Positions 21,649-31,136 are shown, counted from the first letter of the stretch. The stretch: 64,000 bases of DNA from Tessaracoccus lapidicaptus (GCF_001693815.1 NZ_MBQD01000027.1:1-64000), one strand, 5' to 3'. Notes: generated by a model not told the origin, from the letters alone. Translations and numbers: made by a program.

Positions 21649-22754
21649 CGGGCTCCTCCCAGGATCGAGCGGCTGAATCGGATGTCGCCTTCGACGAAAT
21701 CACGCAGGTCGGGGGCGCCGGTACGGAACATGACCGTGCGGTCCACTCCCATGCCGAACGCGAATCCGGAGTAGACGTCCGGGTCGATGCCGCAGGCCTG
21801 GAGCACCCGCGGGTTGACGACGCCGCAGCCGCCCCATTCGATCCAGCCCTCGGACCGGCAGGTGCGGCACGGGCGGTCCGGGTTGCCGACAGACTCCCCG
21901 TGACACACGAAGCACTGGAGGTCGACCTCCGCGCTCGGCTCAGTGAACGGGAAGTAGTGCGGCCGCATGCGGGTCTCGACGTCGCCGAACATGGCCCGCG
22001 CGAGGTGATCGAGCGTGCCGCGCAGGTCCGCCATCGAGATGCCCTTGTCGACGACCAGGCCCTCGAGCTGGTGGAACACCGGCAGGTGGGTGGCGTCGTA
22101 CTCGTCCGCGCGGAACACCTTGCCGGGGCTGATGACGTACAGCGGCACCCCGCGCTCGAGGAGGGCCCGCACCTGGACGGGCGAGGTCTGGGTGCGCAGC
22201 AGTGTGCCGGCCGACGGCGGGTCCACCCACAGCGTGTCCTGCAGGGCCCGGGCGGGATGGTCCGGGGCCAGGTTGAGCGCGTCGAAGTTGTACCACTCGG
22301 CCTCGAGCTCGGGGCCGTCGGCCACCTGCCATCCCATGGCGACGAAGACGTCGATCATCTCGTCGATGAGCGTGGTCACGGGGTGCAGGGCCCCCTGCGG
22401 GGCGAGGTGCACCGGAAGGGTGACGTCGACCCGGTCGGCCACCAGGGCCTCCTCGAGTTCGGCCGCGGCCAGCTCCTCCTGGCGCTGCGCGATAGCGCGC
22501 GCCACGGTCCCGCGGGCCTGGCCGATCCGCTGCCCGGCCTCCTTCCGCGCCTGCGGCGGCAGCGCCCCGATCTCGCGGTTGGCGAGGGCCAGCGGCGAGG
22601 TGTCGCCGGCGTGGTCGTGCCGGGCCGCCTTCAGCTCTGCCGTCGTCGCCGCCTGGGCGATCGCGGCCAGCGCGGCCTCGACGGCCGCGTCGACGGCGGT
22701 GGGATCAAGTGCGGCGACCTGCTTGGGGTCGAAGTTGTCATTGGGCCCGGACAC
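21645..22754 (-). CDS. pheS: Phenylalanyl-tRNA synthetase alpha subunit
   Basis: The 369-aa catalytic alpha chain. Motif 2 is visible as FRADEYDATHLPVFHQLEG and motif 3 as GFAFGMGVDRTVM; a helical coiled arm is predicted for about residues 20-95. The start is GTG 22754, with GGAGG 8 nt upstream. It lies 14 nt after the trmH-like gene and overlaps pheT by 4 nt. Confidence 0.96.
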   Translation of the reverse strand: MSGPNDNFDPKQVAALDPTAVDAAVEAALAAIAQAATTAELKAARHDHAGDTSPLALANREIGALPPQARKEAGQRIGQARGTVARAIAQRQEELAAAELEEALVADRVDVTLPVHLAPQGALHPVTTLIDEMIDVFVAMGWQVADGPELEAEWYNFDALNLAPDHPARALQDTLWVDPPSAGTLLRTQTSPVQVRALLERGVPLYVISPGKVFRADEYDATHLPVFHQLEGLVVDKGISMADLRGTLDHLARAMFGDVETRMRPHYFPFTEPSAEVDLQCFVCHGESVGNPDRPCRTCRSEGWIEWGGCGVVNPRVLQACGIDPDVYSGFAFGMGVDRTVMFRTGAPDLRDFVEGDIRFSRSILGGAR

Positions 22755-22768
22755 TGTCGGGACCTCCT

Positions 22769-23569
22769 TCACAGGTTTCGGCGTTGGGCGGAGGCGGTGG
22801 CGTAGAGGCACACGGCTGCCGCGCTCGACAGGTTGAGGCTCTCCGCCTGGCCCCACATTGGCACGGCGACGACCTCGTCGGCCAACCGTGCGTCCTCCGC
22901 GGGCAGACCCCATGCCTCGTTGCCCATGATCCACGCGATGGGGCCGTTGAGCTCGCCCGCAGCGGCCTTGAGGTCGAGGGGGGCACCCTCGCCGTCGGCG
23001 GCCAGCACACGCATGCCCATCGCCTTGACGCGCGCCACGGCCTCGGCGAGCGGCACACCGGTGAGGATCGGCATGTGGAAGAGGCTGCCCACGGTGGAGC
23101 GGACGGTCTTCGGGTTGTAGATCTCGACGCTGCCCGCGGTGAGGATGACCGCGTCGGCGCCGAAGGCGTCGGCGCAGCGGATGACGGTGCCCGCGTTCCC
23201 CGGGTCGCGGACCTGCGCGCAGATCACGACGAGGCGGGCGCCGTCGAGGGCCTCCCACCCGAATGCGAGCTGTCGGCAGACCGCGAGGATGCCCTGCGGC
23301 GTGACGGTGTCGCTGAGCTGGCGCATCTGGTGCTCGTCGGCCTGCCACACGGGCACCGAGACACCGGCCAACAGGTCGGCGTGCTTGGCGGGGTCGTCGA
23401 CGATGACCTGCTCGACGATGTCGGCGCCGGCGAGCGCCTCCCGCACCGCCTGGCGGCCCTCGACGAGGAACTGGCGGGTCACGTCGCGCCCGCGGCGTTG
23501 GGTGAGACGACGAACCGAACGCAGCACCGAGGCGGGCAGGCCGGGTGCGGCGTCCGGTTCAGTCGTCAC
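22769..23569 (-). CDS. TrmH/SpoU family RNA methyltransferase
   Basis: A 266-aa SPOUT methyltransferase. An N-terminal RNA-binding (L30e-like) domain with TRQFLVEGRQAVREAL is followed by the three SpoU motifs: NAGTVIRCADAFGAD, IMGNEAWGLP and SLNLSSAAAVCLY, which build the knotted S-adenosylmethionine site. It probably 2'-O-methylates rRNA or tRNA; the exact target cannot be read from the sequence. Its position between rplT and pheS is common in actinobacteria. The start is GTG 23569. Confidence 0.9.
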   Translation of the reverse strand: MTTEPDAAPGLPASVLRSVRRLTQRRGRDVTRQFLVEGRQAVREALAGADIVEQVIVDDPAKHADLLAGVSVPVWQADEHQMRQLSDTVTPQGILAVCRQLAFGWEALDGARLVVICAQVRDPGNAGTVIRCADAFGADAVILTAGSVEIYNPKTVRSTVGSLFHMPILTGVPLAEAVARVKAMGMRVLAADGEGAPLDLKAAAGELNGPIAWIMGNEAWGLPAEDARLADEVVAVPMWGQAESLNLSSAAAVCLYATASAQRRNL

Positions 23570-23580
23570 GGGGACGAACC

Positions 23581-23946
23581 TCAGGCTGCGGCGGGCTGGT
23601 TGTCCTTGGCGACAGCGACCAGGGCGTTGAACGCGGCGGTGTCGTTGACGGCCAGCTCGGCCAGGATCTTGCGGTCCACCTCGACACCAGCGGTCTTGAG
23701 GCCGTTGATGAAGCGGTTGTACGTCATGCCCTCGGCGCGGACAGCGGCGTTGATGCGCTGGATCCACAGGCTGCGGAAGTCGCCCTTCTTGGCGCGACGG
23801 TCGCGGTACGCGTAGGTGGCGGAGTGGAGCATCTGCTCCTTCGCCTTGCGGTACAGCCGCGAGCGCTGGCCGCGGTAGCCGGAGGCGAGTTCGAGGACTT
23901 CACGGCGCTTCTTCAGCGCGTTCACAGAACGCTTCACGCGTGCCAT
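23581..23946 (-). CDS. rplT: 50S ribosomal protein L20
   Basis: A 121-aa basic ribosomal protein starting [15 protein letters not shown], the standard L20 N-terminus, with the conserved [12 protein letters not shown] segment. It binds 23S rRNA early in 50S assembly and in some bacteria represses its own operon. AAGGAG lies 6 nt before the ATG. Third in infC-rpmI-rplT. Confidence 0.98.
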   Translation of the reverse strand: MARVKRSVNALKKRREVLELASGYRGQRSRLYRKAKEQMLHSATYAYRDRRAKKGDFRSLWIQRINAAVRAEGMTYNRFINGLKTAGVEVDRKILAELAVNDTAAFNALVAVAKDNQPAAA

Positions 23947-24017
23947 GGGGTTCTCCTTGGATGTGGGGGTGGTTCAGGGGATGGATCGCCGCGGCGCACC
24001 GGGCGGGGTGGCTCGAC

Positions 24018-24224
24018 TCAGCGGCCCTTGTGCTTGCCCAGGAGCTTGCGCACCTTCTTGGCGTCCGGAGCGCTGACCGACTCCGGGGTCGACAGGCGGC
24101 GCAGCCGCGTCGAGGGCTTGTGGGCGTTGAGGTGGCCGAGGTTGGCCTGGCGACGCAGGAGCTTCCCGGTCCCCGTCGTCTTGAACCGCTTCTTCGCGCC
24201 GGAGTGCGACTTCATCTTCGGCAT
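24018..24224 (-). CDS. rpmI: 50S ribosomal protein L35
   Basis: A 68-aa protein beginning MPKMKSHSGAKKRFKTTGTG and ending with KLLGKHKGR, the typical L35 pattern. It lies between infC and rplT, as in almost all bacteria. Confidence 0.98.
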   Translation of the reverse strand: MPKMKSHSGAKKRFKTTGTGKLLRRQANLGHLNAHKPSTRLRRLSTPESVSAPDAKKVRKLLGKHKGR

Positions 24225-24253
24225 ATCGGGCTCGCTTTCTCTCTTGTTCGACC

Positions 24254-24943
24254 TCAGAGGTCGATGTCTGGATCCATGTTGTCGGCGGGACCGCGCTTCT
24301 TCTTCGCGGCCGCAGCCTGGGCGGCCTGGGCGCGGAGCTCTGCCTCGAGGCGGCGCTCCTCATCCAGGGCGTGCTGGCGCTCCGCCATCCGGCGGTCGCG
24401 ATCGGCCGCGTGCTCGGCCCGGGCCTCGGTCTTCTTCTTGGTGGGCCCGAGCACCATGAGCATGTTGCGGCCGTCCTGCTTGGGGGCCGACTCGACGTAG
24501 CCGAACTCGGCCACGTCCTCCGCGAGACGCTTGAGCAGTTCCATGCCCAGCTCGGGGCGGGACTGCTCGCGGCCACGGAACATGATGGTGATCTTGACCT
24601 TGTCGCCGGCCTTGAGGAACCGGACGACGTGGCCCTTCTTCGTCTCGTAGTCGTGGTTGTCGATCTTGAGCCGGAGCTTCATCTCCTTGGTGCTCACGTT
24701 CGACTGGTTGCGCCGCGCGTCGCGTTCCTTCTGCGCGGCCTCGAACTTGAACTTCCCGTAGTCCATCAGCTTGGCGACCGGCGGCCGAGCCATCGGCGCC
24801 ACTTCGACAAGATCCAGATCGTTCTCCGCCGCCAGACGCAAGGCGTCCTCGACGCGCACGATGCCTACCTGCTCGCCGTTGGGGCCGACGAGCCGGACTT
24901 CGGGTACTCGGATGCGATCGTTGATCCGCGGTTCAGTGCTGAT
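24254..24943 (-). CDS. infC: Translation initiation factor IF-3 (probable ATC start)
   Basis: About 229 aa. The N-terminal domain begins [19 protein letters not shown], and the C-terminal 30S-binding domain contains [12 protein letters not shown] charged Ala/Lys/Arg-rich tail of about 50 residues extends past the usual end, as in other actinobacteria. The only start codon in register with the conserved N-terminus is ATC at 24943, with GGAGG just upstream; non-AUG starts are the rule for infC and allow IF-3 to repress its own translation. An ATG at 25009 is in frame but would translate through the leader hairpin. First gene of the operon. Confidence 0.93.
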   Translation of the reverse strand: MSTEPRINDRIRVPEVRLVGPNGEQVGIVRVEDALRLAAENDLDLVEVAPMARPPVAKLMDYGKFKFEAAQKERDARRNQSNVSTKEMKLRLKIDNHDYETKKGHVVRFLKAGDKVKITIMFRGREQSRPELGMELLKRLAEDVAEFGYVESAPKQDGRNMLMVLGPTKKKTEARAEHAADRDRRMAERQHALDEERRLEAELRAQAAQAAAAKKKRGPADNMDPDIDL

Positions 24944-24951
24944 GGGTCCTC

Positions 24952-25017
24952 CAGGGTGAGATGGTGTGCGCACCGACGCGCAAAAGGCCTCCGCGCAGGC
25001 GGAGGCCACGACACCCT
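24952..25017 (-). promoter_or_regulatory. infC leader hairpin, candidate attenuator
   Basis: On the minus strand a perfect 9-bp stem GGCCTCCGC / GCGGAGGCC with loop CTGC (24986-25007) is followed by TTTT, the shape of an intrinsic terminator, yet it lies upstream of infC. It is enclosed by a second pairing: CAGGGTG (25011-25017) can pair with CACCCTG (24952-24958), which runs directly into the GGAGG of infC. This suggests a regulated leader controlling read-through or ribosome access for the operon. Confidence 0.6.
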
Positions 25018-25142
25018 GAAGGGCACGGTAGACCCGGCCCGGGCGACCCGGCCACCGATGGCGGCTCAGGTGGGAGGTGACTCCACTTGTGCGGACGGCA
25101 GAAGCCGTCGGATAACTCGCAGGAGTCTACGCCCCGGCCGCC

Positions 25143-25658
25143 TCAAACTCCAATCGTCGGGTCGTCGGCCCGCGCCCAGCCGAAGCGGCCGTCGTCGAAC
25201 TCGACGAGGGAGTGCCCGTCGGCGAGCATCGCGACGACGTCCTCCCCGACCACGAAGGGGATGGGTCCCGCGGGGTCGATCAGCAGCCGGTGCGCACCCG
25301 CGGGCTCGACGGTGGCGCTCAATTCGTCCAGCAGGCACGGCACCGGCCTCGCGTCCGCGCGCCACGCGCGCAGGGAGTCGTAGCCGGTGAAGGCCACCAG
25401 ATACGTCTGATCACCGTCGTTAAGGGTCACGGCCGCCAGCTCGGCGTGACGGTCGGGGTCAGGATGGTCGGTCTCGTCCCCGCTGGCCACCACCGGCAGC
25501 AGCAGCCGCGAGCTGCACAGCGCGACGACGGCGCGCAGGTATGCGAGCGTGTCCCCGTCGGAGCGCGCGATGGCGGCGCGCACGATCGGGTCCGGGGCGC
25601 CGTCGTCCCCGGCGAATCGCGAGTTCGGCTGGGCGAGCGAGCGCAGTTCCTGAGCCAT
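25143..25658 (-). CDS. SseB-like protein
   Basis: A 171-aa protein resembling the SseB N-terminal domain family: a helical start, then TYLVAFTGYDSLRAW and a GPIPFVVGEDVVAML-type region. The function is unknown in actinobacteria. The ATG at 25658 lies 7 nt after a -10 box TAGGCT (25666-25671), so it is probably leaderless. It is divergent from the next gene across a 54-nt gap. Confidence 0.78.
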   Translation of the reverse strand: MAQELRSLAQPNSRFAGDDGAPDPIVRAAIARSDGDTLAYLRAVVALCSSRLLLPVVASGDETDHPDPDRHAELAAVTLNDGDQTYLVAFTGYDSLRAWRADARPVPCLLDELSATVEPAGAHRLLIDPAGPIPFVVGEDVVAMLADGHSLVEFDDGRFGWARADDPTIGV

Positions 25659-25712
25659 GACGGTGAGCCTATCGCCCGGGCCCGCGTCGGGGCCGTGTGC
25701 CAGACTGGGCCC

Positions 25713-26177
25713 ATGCCCACGACGCTGCTGCTCACCATCGGCCTGACCATCGTCATCCTGGCGGTCGCGGCTGGCCTGACCGCCCGGGCCCATCGCACCC
25801 GGCCGGCCCTCGTCGGGCTCGGGCTCGCGGCGGTGGTGGTGGGCCTGTACCTCACGGGCCTCACGCAGCTGGCCGCGGACCAGACCCTCGCGGTCGTCGA
25901 CTGGTTCCAGCGCACGCCGTGGACGGTCCTCACCTCGTGGGGGGTCGGACTGCTCGGCGGCGGCGCGCTGCTGGTGCTGATCGGCGCCTTCCTTTCCACG
26001 GGGCAGCGGCGTCCCGCGGCGAAGGCCGCGCAGCCGGCCGCGCCGGCGTCGTCGCCGCGGCCTCAGGTCCAGGGCGGCCAGCCCTCTCAGCAGCCGAAGC
26101 CGCAGAAGGCACCCAAGGGATTGGACCCCGAGGACGCCGAGATCGAGGAGCTGCTGCGCAAGCGCGGCATCATGTGA
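25713..26177 (+). CDS. Small membrane protein of unknown function
   Basis: A 154-aa protein with three hydrophobic segments (about residues 3-23, 30-52, 68-95) and a cytoplasmic-type tail rich in Ala, Pro and Gln, ending with charged LDPEDAEIEELLRKRGIM. That acidic-then-basic ending may be a docking peptide. The ATG at 25713 lies 6 nt after CAGACT, a weak -10, and close to the divergent SseB-like gene. It converges with the PH-domain gene after 4 nt. Confidence 0.72.
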   Translation: MPTTLLLTIGLTIVILAVAAGLTARAHRTRPALVGLGLAAVVVGLYLTGLTQLAADQTLAVVDWFQRTPWTVLTSWGVGLLGGGALLVLIGAFLSTGQRRPAAKAAQPAAPASSPRPQVQGGQPSQQPKPQKAPKGLDPEDAEIEELLRKRGIM

Positions 26178-26181
26178 CCGT

Positions 26182-26700
26182 TCAGTCGTCCTCGGGCCGC
26201 GGCGCCGGTGGCGGATCCAGCAGCGCCGGATCGACGTCGCTCGAGGTCGCGCCGCGCTCCACGAGCCAGCGGCGCAGGTCGACCAGCTTGGCCTGACCGC
26301 CGGCACCCTCGAGTGACTGGATGGCGAGCACAGGGCGGCGCTTCAGTTCGCCGTCGCCCTTGATCAGCAGGGACGCCCACGCGTCCCCGGGGCGCATGCG
26401 GACCCCGGCGATGCTGGCCACCGGATGCCGGTGCAGGAACGGCCCGTTCCGGACGACGACCTGGTCGCCGTCCGCCCAGAGCCGCGAATAGCCGATCGAC
26501 AGCATGATGGCCACCATGAGGAGCACGAAGAACAGCAGCGTCCCGGCCTGGGCCCAGGTGACGCGGTCGCGGACCTCTTTGCCGAGCGCCCACCAGCCGA
26601 ACAGCGCCGACGACATCAGGACGATCGAGAGCACCACGCCCGTCATGAGCGCGGGGCCGCTGGCGTAGGACAGCCGCTCCGGGAGCGGCCGCTCGCTCAC
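26182..26700 (-). CDS. PH domain-containing membrane protein
   Basis: A 172-aa protein with two membrane segments (about residues 15-38 and 50-72) followed by a bacterial PH-like domain with YSRLWADGDQVVVRNGPFL and VASIAGVRMRPGDAWASLL. This layout matches the actinobacterial low molecular weight antigen 6-type PH family. The start is GTG 26700, which overlaps the hisG stop as GTGA, so translation is coupled to hisG. The link to histidine synthesis is positional only. Confidence 0.8.
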   Translation of the reverse strand: MSERPLPERLSYASGPALMTGVVLSIVLMSSALFGWWALGKEVRDRVTWAQAGTLLFFVLLMVAIMLSIGYSRLWADGDQVVVRNGPFLHRHPVASIAGVRMRPGDAWASLLIKGDGELKRRPVLAIQSLEGAGGQAKLVDLRRWLVERGATSSDVDPALLDPPPAPRPEDD

Positions 26701-27557
26701 AGGCGGCACGCCGCGAGCTCGGTCAGCAGGATGCCGCGAGCCCCGGCGTCGTAGAGCCGGTCCATGAGGAGGTGGGCGCCCTCGCGCGGCACCAGGACCC
26801 GGACCGCACTCCAGCCGTCCTTGGCGAGGGTGGAGACCGTCGGCCCCTCGACGCCCGGCGCGAGCGCGATGGTCTCGGCCAGGTTCTCCTGCTCAACGTT
26901 GTAGTCCATCATCAGGTAGTTCTGGGCCACCAGCACCGAGGTGAGGCGGGTCTCCAGCCCCGCGACGCCGGGTGGCAGCTCCGCGTCGGCGCGGCGGATC
27001 AGGACGGCCTCGGACGTGCAGATGGCGTCGCCGAACAGTTCCAGGCCGGCGCGCTTGAGGGTCGTGCCGGTGTCGACGACGTCGGCGACGACGTCCGCGA
27101 CGCCGAGCCGGATCGCCGACTCCACGGCGCCGTCGAGCTTGACCATCTCGGCGGAGATGCCACGCTCGTCGAGGTAGGCCTCGAGCAGGCCGGGGTAGGA
27201 CGTGGCGACGCGCTTGCCCGCGACGTCAGCGACAGTGAGCTGGGACCCGCCGGGGGCGGCGAACCGGAACCGGGAGCCCCCGAAGCCCAGTGCCATCATC
27301 TCGATCGCCTCGGCGCCGGAGTCCAGCAGCATGTCCCGGCCGGTGATCCCGACGTCAAGGTGGCCACGGCCGATGTAGACGGCGATGTCGCGGGGGCGCA
27401 GGTAGTAGAACTCGACGCCGTGGTCGGCGTCGATCAGCGTCAGGTCCTTGGCGTCGGTGCGCTGGCGATAGCCGGCGGCGCGCAGCATGGCCGCGGCGGG
27501 CTCGGCGAGGGCGCCCTTGTTGGGGACGGCGATGCGCAGGAGGCGTTCAGTGCTCAC
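26697..27557 (-). CDS. hisG: ATP phosphoribosyltransferase (long form)
   Basis: First step of histidine synthesis: ATP plus PRPP to phosphoribosyl-ATP. The 286-aa sequence begins LRIAVPNKGALAEPA and has the phosphate-binding DVVADVVDTGTTLK. The C-terminal regulatory domain from about residue 210 marks the long, histidine-inhibited form that works without HisZ. The start is GTG 27557, 12 nt after hisE. Confidence 0.95.
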   Translation of the reverse strand: MSTERLLRIAVPNKGALAEPAAAMLRAAGYRQRTDAKDLTLIDADHGVEFYYLRPRDIAVYIGRGHLDVGITGRDMLLDSGAEAIEMMALGFGGSRFRFAAPGGSQLTVADVAGKRVATSYPGLLEAYLDERGISAEMVKLDGAVESAIRLGVADVVADVVDTGTTLKRAGLELFGDAICTSEAVLIRRADAELPPGVAGLETRLTSVLVAQNYLMMDYNVEQENLAETIALAPGVEGPTVSTLAKDGWSAVRVLVPREGAHLLMDRLYDAGARGILLTELAACRL

Positions 27558-27569
27558 GGGTGGCCTTCG

Positions 27570-27833
27570 TCAGAGGTAGCGGTAGATGTCGTCGAGATCC
27601 AGGTCGAGGGCCAGCATCAGCACCTGCAGGTGGTAGAGCAACTGGCTGATCTCCTCGGCGGCCTGCTCCTTCGACTCGTATTCGGCGGCCATCCACACCT
27701 CGGCGGCCTCCTCCACGATCTTCTTGCCGATGGCGTGCACGCCGGCGTCGAGGCGCGCGACGGTCCCGGAGCCCTCGGGGCGGGAGCGTGCGGTCTCGGT
27801 CAGTTGCTCGAAGAGCTGGTCGAAGGACTTCAC
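27570..27833 (-). CDS. hisE: Phosphoribosyl-ATP pyrophosphatase
   Basis: An 87-aa MazG-like all-alpha pyrophosphohydrolase with the metal-binding helix [17 protein letters not shown]. It removes pyrophosphate from phosphoribosyl-ATP, the step after HisG. The GTG at 27833 lies 7 nt after a -10 box TAGGCT (27841-27846) in the short gap behind mshC, so it is probably a leaderless start of a hisE-hisG-PH unit. Confidence 0.94.
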   Translation of the reverse strand: MKSFDQLFEQLTETARSRPEGSGTVARLDAGVHAIGKKIVEEAAEVWMAAEYESKEQAAEEISQLLYHLQVLMLALDLDLDDIYRYL

Positions 27834-27850
27834 GGCCCGCAGCCTACCGT

Positions 27851-29098
27851 CTACAGCCGGATGCCCAGGAGTGCGTCGACGGCGGCGGTCATCTGCCGGA
27901 CCGCGTCGGTGTCGTCGCTGTCGACGCTGCCGCTGGCCGCCACCCACGCGTCGACGGCGCGCAGCGCGGCGGGGGCGTCGAGGTCGTCGCGCAGCGCGCG
28001 GCGCATCTCGGCGATGGTCTCGCCGGCCGGCAGCGCCGTCGGGTTGTTGAGGATGCTGCGCCAGTGCTGGAGCCGGTCCGTGGCCGTGTCGAGCTGGTCC
28101 GCGGTCCACTCCCAGTCCGTGCGGTAATGGTGGTTGAGGAGCGCCAGCCGGATGGCCATGGGGTCCGCTCCGCCGTGGCGCAGGCGGCTCACGAGCTCGA
28201 GGTTGCCCTTGGACTTGCTCATCTTCTCGCCGTGCAGGCCCACCATGCCCGAGTGCACGAAGGCCTCCGCCATGGGTTCCCGGGACGCGGCGACCGCCTC
28301 GGCGGCGCACATCTCGTGGTGCGGGAAGATGAGGTCCGACCCGCCCCCCTGCACGTCGAAGGCGGGGCCGAGGAAGCGCAGCGAGATTGCGGTGCACTCG
28401 ATGTGCCAGCCGGGGCGGCCCGCGCCCAGGGACGAGGTCCAACTGGGCTCGTCCGGCCTCGCGAAGCGCCACACGAGCGCGTCCAGGGGGTGGCGCTTGC
28501 CCGGGCGGTCCGGGTCGCCCCCGTTGTCGCGGAACACGTCGATCATGCGCGCCTCGTCGAGGTGGCTCACCCCGCCGAAGCCCGGGGCCGCGACCGTGTT
28601 GAAGTACCAGTCGGGGTGGTCGCCGTCGTCCACCTGGTAGACGAGGCCGCTGGGCAGGAGCTGCTCGATGAGTTCGATGACGCAGGAGATGGACTCCACG
28701 GCGCCGATGTAGTGGTCCGGGGGTATCACCCGCAGGTCCTGCATGTCGCTGCGGAACAGCTCGATCTGGTCCTCGGCGAGCTCCTCCCACTCCTGGCCCG
28801 TGGCGGCCGCCCGCTCCAGCAGCGGGTCATCGACGTCGGTGACGTTCTGCGTGTACGAGACGGTGAGCCCGAGGTCGCGCCACACGCGGTTGACCAGGTC
28901 GAAGGTCACGTAGGTGTTGGCGTGCCCGAGGTGGGTGGCGTCGTAGGGCGTGATGCCGCAGACGTACATCCTGGCCGTGCCCTCGGCCGGTCCCACGGGG
29001 ACCACCGCCTGGGCGGCCGTGTCGAACAGGCTCAGCCGCCCGGGCACCTCCGGGGTCGGCGGCAGGGTCGGGACGGTGACAGGGGCCCAGGCATACAT
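27851..29098 (-). CDS. mshC: Cysteine:1D-myo-inosityl 2-amino-2-deoxy-glucopyranoside ligase
   Basis: Mycothiol biosynthesis: joins cysteine to GlcN-inositol using ATP. The 415-aa protein derives from cysteinyl-tRNA synthetase; it keeps [16 protein letters not shown] (HIGH-like, with the zinc cysteine) and [10 protein letters not shown] (KMSKS) but is shorter and lacks the anticodon-binding tail. The ATG at 29098 lies 7 nt after the -10 box TAAGTT (29106-29111). Mycothiol is specific to actinobacteria, which supports the host assignment. Confidence 0.93.
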   Translation of the reverse strand: MYAWAPVTVPTLPPTPEVPGRLSLFDTAAQAVVPVGPAEGTARMYVCGITPYDATHLGHANTYVTFDLVNRVWRDLGLTVSYTQNVTDVDDPLLERAAATGQEWEELAEDQIELFRSDMQDLRVIPPDHYIGAVESISCVIELIEQLLPSGLVYQVDDGDHPDWYFNTVAAPGFGGVSHLDEARMIDVFRDNGGDPDRPGKRHPLDALVWRFARPDEPSWTSSLGAGRPGWHIECTAISLRFLGPAFDVQGGGSDLIFPHHEMCAAEAVAASREPMAEAFVHSGMVGLHGEKMSKSKGNLELVSRLRHGGADPMAIRLALLNHHYRTDWEWTADQLDTATDRLQHWRSILNNPTALPAGETIAEMRRALRDDLDAPAALRAVDAWVAASGSVDSDDTDAVRQMTAAVDALLGIRL

Positions 29099-29127
29099 GT
29101 CCCCCAACTTAGCGTGTTGGTTGACGG

Positions 29128-29865
29128 TTAAAGCGGCGGCCACGGGATGGCGGGACGCCCCCCTCCCGGGAGCGGGAACACCCCGGAGGCGAGCACCGCG
29201 CGGGCGCGGGACCCCAGGGCCTGCCACTCCCCGTCGGTGAGGCCAGGGGCCAACGGGTCCGCCAGATCCGCCACCAGGCCCACCAGGGAGAGCTCGCCGT
29301 CGGTCAGCGGGTCGCCCGCCCATCCCCACAGGATCGTCCGCAACTTGGGCTCGGCGTGCAGGGTCAGCCCGTGGTCGACGCCGAGAATCCGATTCCCCGC
29401 CGCCAGAAGGTGGGACGCCTTGCGGTCCGCGTTGTTGGCCAGGACGTCGAAGAGGGCGACGCTTCGCAGGCGGGCGTCGTCGCGGTGGGCGAGGATGACG
29501 GGGCGGTCGTCGTCGGTGACGGCGCTGAGGATGGGCAGCCACTCGTGGGTGACGTCCTCCGGCGGGACGAGGTCGATCGCGTCGGTGGGCCCGGCGTCGA
29601 TGAACAGCTGCGCGGACCCCTCGCCGAGCGGGCCCTCGCACCACACCGTCGGCGGCACCACGCCGAGCCCGAGCGCCTCGGACAGCGCATAGGCCGCGAC
29701 CTCACGCCTGCCCAGCGTCTCCTCCGGGAAGTCCCACAGCGGGGTCTCCCCCGCCACCGGCTTGTAGATCCAGCGGGTGCCGGCCGAATCCTCGGCGAGG
29801 AAGGTGCCGTTCGAGGCGTCGAGCAGCCTCCCGACGAGCCGGAGGTCACCCGCGGGCGCCGTCAT
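29128..29865 (-). CDS. SCO1664 family protein
   Basis: A 245-aa protein with features of a PI3/4-kinase-like fold: WIYKPVAGE (nucleotide Lys), [15 protein letters not shown] and [11 protein letters not shown], which resemble catalytic and metal loops. The family is conserved next to mshC and DUF3090 in actinobacteria, and its function is not established. The start overlaps the DUF3090 stop by 4 nt (ATGA), implying coupled translation. Confidence 0.88.
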   Translation of the reverse strand: MTAPAGDLRLVGRLLDASNGTFLAEDSAGTRWIYKPVAGETPLWDFPEETLGRREVAAYALSEALGLGVVPPTVWCEGPLGEGSAQLFIDAGPTDAIDLVPPEDVTHEWLPILSAVTDDDRPVILAHRDDARLRSVALFDVLANNADRKASHLLAAGNRILGVDHGLTLHAEPKLRTILWGWAGDPLTDGELSLVGLVADLADPLAPGLTDGEWQALGSRARAVLASGVFPLPGGGRPAIPWPPL

Positions 29866-30383
29866 GTGAACAGCGGCCCGCGGTAGCCGTTGGCCCGGGG
29901 GCAGATGTGCCCGGACGGGTCGAGCGGCTGCCCGCAGGCCGGGCAGGCCGGCCGCCCGGATGCGACCACCAGCTCGGCGCGGGCGGAGAAGTCCCGCGCC
30001 ATCGTCGGGGTGAGGAGCACCTGGACCAGCGAGTTCTCGTCCGTCTCGTCGTCGACGTCGACCGAGAACAACTCCACGACGATGCGCCCGCGTTCCTGGT
30101 CCCAGGCGAGACCGATCGCGGCCGCACGGAAGGCCACCTCGACGGGCGCGTCCAGGGGCCCCATGTCAGCCGGTTCGCGCCGCTCGGGCACGTCGTGGCC
30201 CAGCTCGGACAGCTGGTCCAACACCTCGCCGACCCGCAGCCCGAGCAGCTGCGCCTGCTGCTTCTCCAGCGCCACGGCGGCCAGGCGGTTGCCCTGGGAG
30301 ACCTGCAGCAGGAACAGCCGCTCCCCAGGCTTGCCGACGGTGCCGATGATGCAGCGGTCCGGGCGGTCGAACTCCAGCAGCAT
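29862..30383 (-). CDS. DUF3090 family protein
   Basis: A 173-aa protein. The N-terminal domain begins with a beta pattern ([20 protein letters not shown]), and the C-terminus has a zinc-ribbon-like pair [21 protein letters not shown] conserved actinobacterial protein of unknown role. The ATG at 30383 lies 6 nt after a -10 box TAGGCT (30390-30395), so it is probably leaderless; it pairs with the SCO1664 gene downstream. Confidence 0.88.
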   Translation of the reverse strand: MLLEFDRPDRCIIGTVGKPGERLFLLQVSQGNRLAAVALEKQQAQLLGLRVGEVLDQLSELGHDVPERREPADMGPLDAPVEVAFRAAAIGLAWDQERGRIVVELFSVDVDDETDENSLVQVLLTPTMARDFSARAELVVASGRPACPACGQPLDPSGHICPRANGYRGPLFT

Positions 30384-30392
30384 GATCCCAGC

Positions 30393-31061
30393 CTAACCGC
30401 GCGCCCGGGACCCCGGGGCGACGTCGCCACCGCCGACGCTCGGCGCGGTACGGGCCGCCAGCAGGGCGGCGAGGTCGCCGCCGGCGTTGATGCAAAGCAC
30501 CAGCGGCCGCTCGGCCCCGTATTCGACGACGCTCACCCCGGCCGGAGCGACGTGCAGGCGTTGGAAGTCGTCGAACGGCATGCCGCACGCGTGGGCCAGG
30601 ACGGCCTTGATCGGGTCGCCGTGCGAGAACACGACGACGACCTCGTCGGCGCCGTGCCGGGTCGCCACACCGGCGACGCCGGACGTGCACCGTTCGAACA
30701 TCTCCAGCATGCTCTCGCCCCCCGGGAAGCGCACCGACGACGGGGAGGCCTGGATGGTGGACCACAGTCCGTCACCGGCGAGGGTCGCCAGCGACGACCC
30801 GGTCCAGTCGCCGTAGTCGCACTCGGTCAGGTCGTCGAGCAGGCCGGCGTCCGGGAAGCCGGCGAGTGCCGCCGTCTCCCGGCAGCGCTGGACGGGCGAC
30901 GTGTACGCGGCCGCGACGCGGATCCCGCGCAGCAGGTCCCGCAGGGCGGCGGCCTGGGCGCGACCGACGTCGTCGAGGCCCACGCCGGCCATCCGGCCGG
31001 CGAGCACGCCATCGGCGTTCGCCGTCGAGCGACCGTGCCGGATCAGCACCACCTTCGTCAT
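30393..31061 (-). CDS. Histidine phosphatase family protein (MSMEG_4193-type)
   Basis: A 222-aa phosphoglycerate mutase-like phosphatase: catalytic [10 protein letters not shown] near the N-terminus, acid residue region LTECDYGDW, and the second histidine in [14 protein letters not shown]. The substrate is unknown. Its place beside DUF3090, SCO1664 and mshC is a conserved actinobacterial arrangement. The ATG at 31061 lies 7 nt after the -10 box TACGCT (31069-31074). Confidence 0.9.
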   Translation of the reverse strand: MTKVVLIRHGRSTANADGVLAGRMAGVGLDDVGRAQAAALRDLLRGIRVAAAYTSPVQRCRETAALAGFPDAGLLDDLTECDYGDWTGSSLATLAGDGLWSTIQASPSSVRFPGGESMLEMFERCTSGVAGVATRHGADEVVVVFSHGDPIKAVLAHACGMPFDDFQRLHVAPAGVSVVEYGAERPLVLCINAGGDLAALLAARTAPSVGGGDVAPGSRARG

Positions 31062-31136
31062 GGCCGCCAGCGTAGTCGTCGCGGCGCAACGCCCCGGCGG
31101 TACAGTTGGCGGTCGGCTGAACGAAGGGACTGTGAC

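Noticed and set aside
27851-29098. Cysteinyl-tRNA synthetase (cysS)
   Set aside because: HIGH and KMSKS motifs fit, but the length of 415 aa, missing anticodon domain and MshC-like N-terminus indicate the mycothiol ligase.
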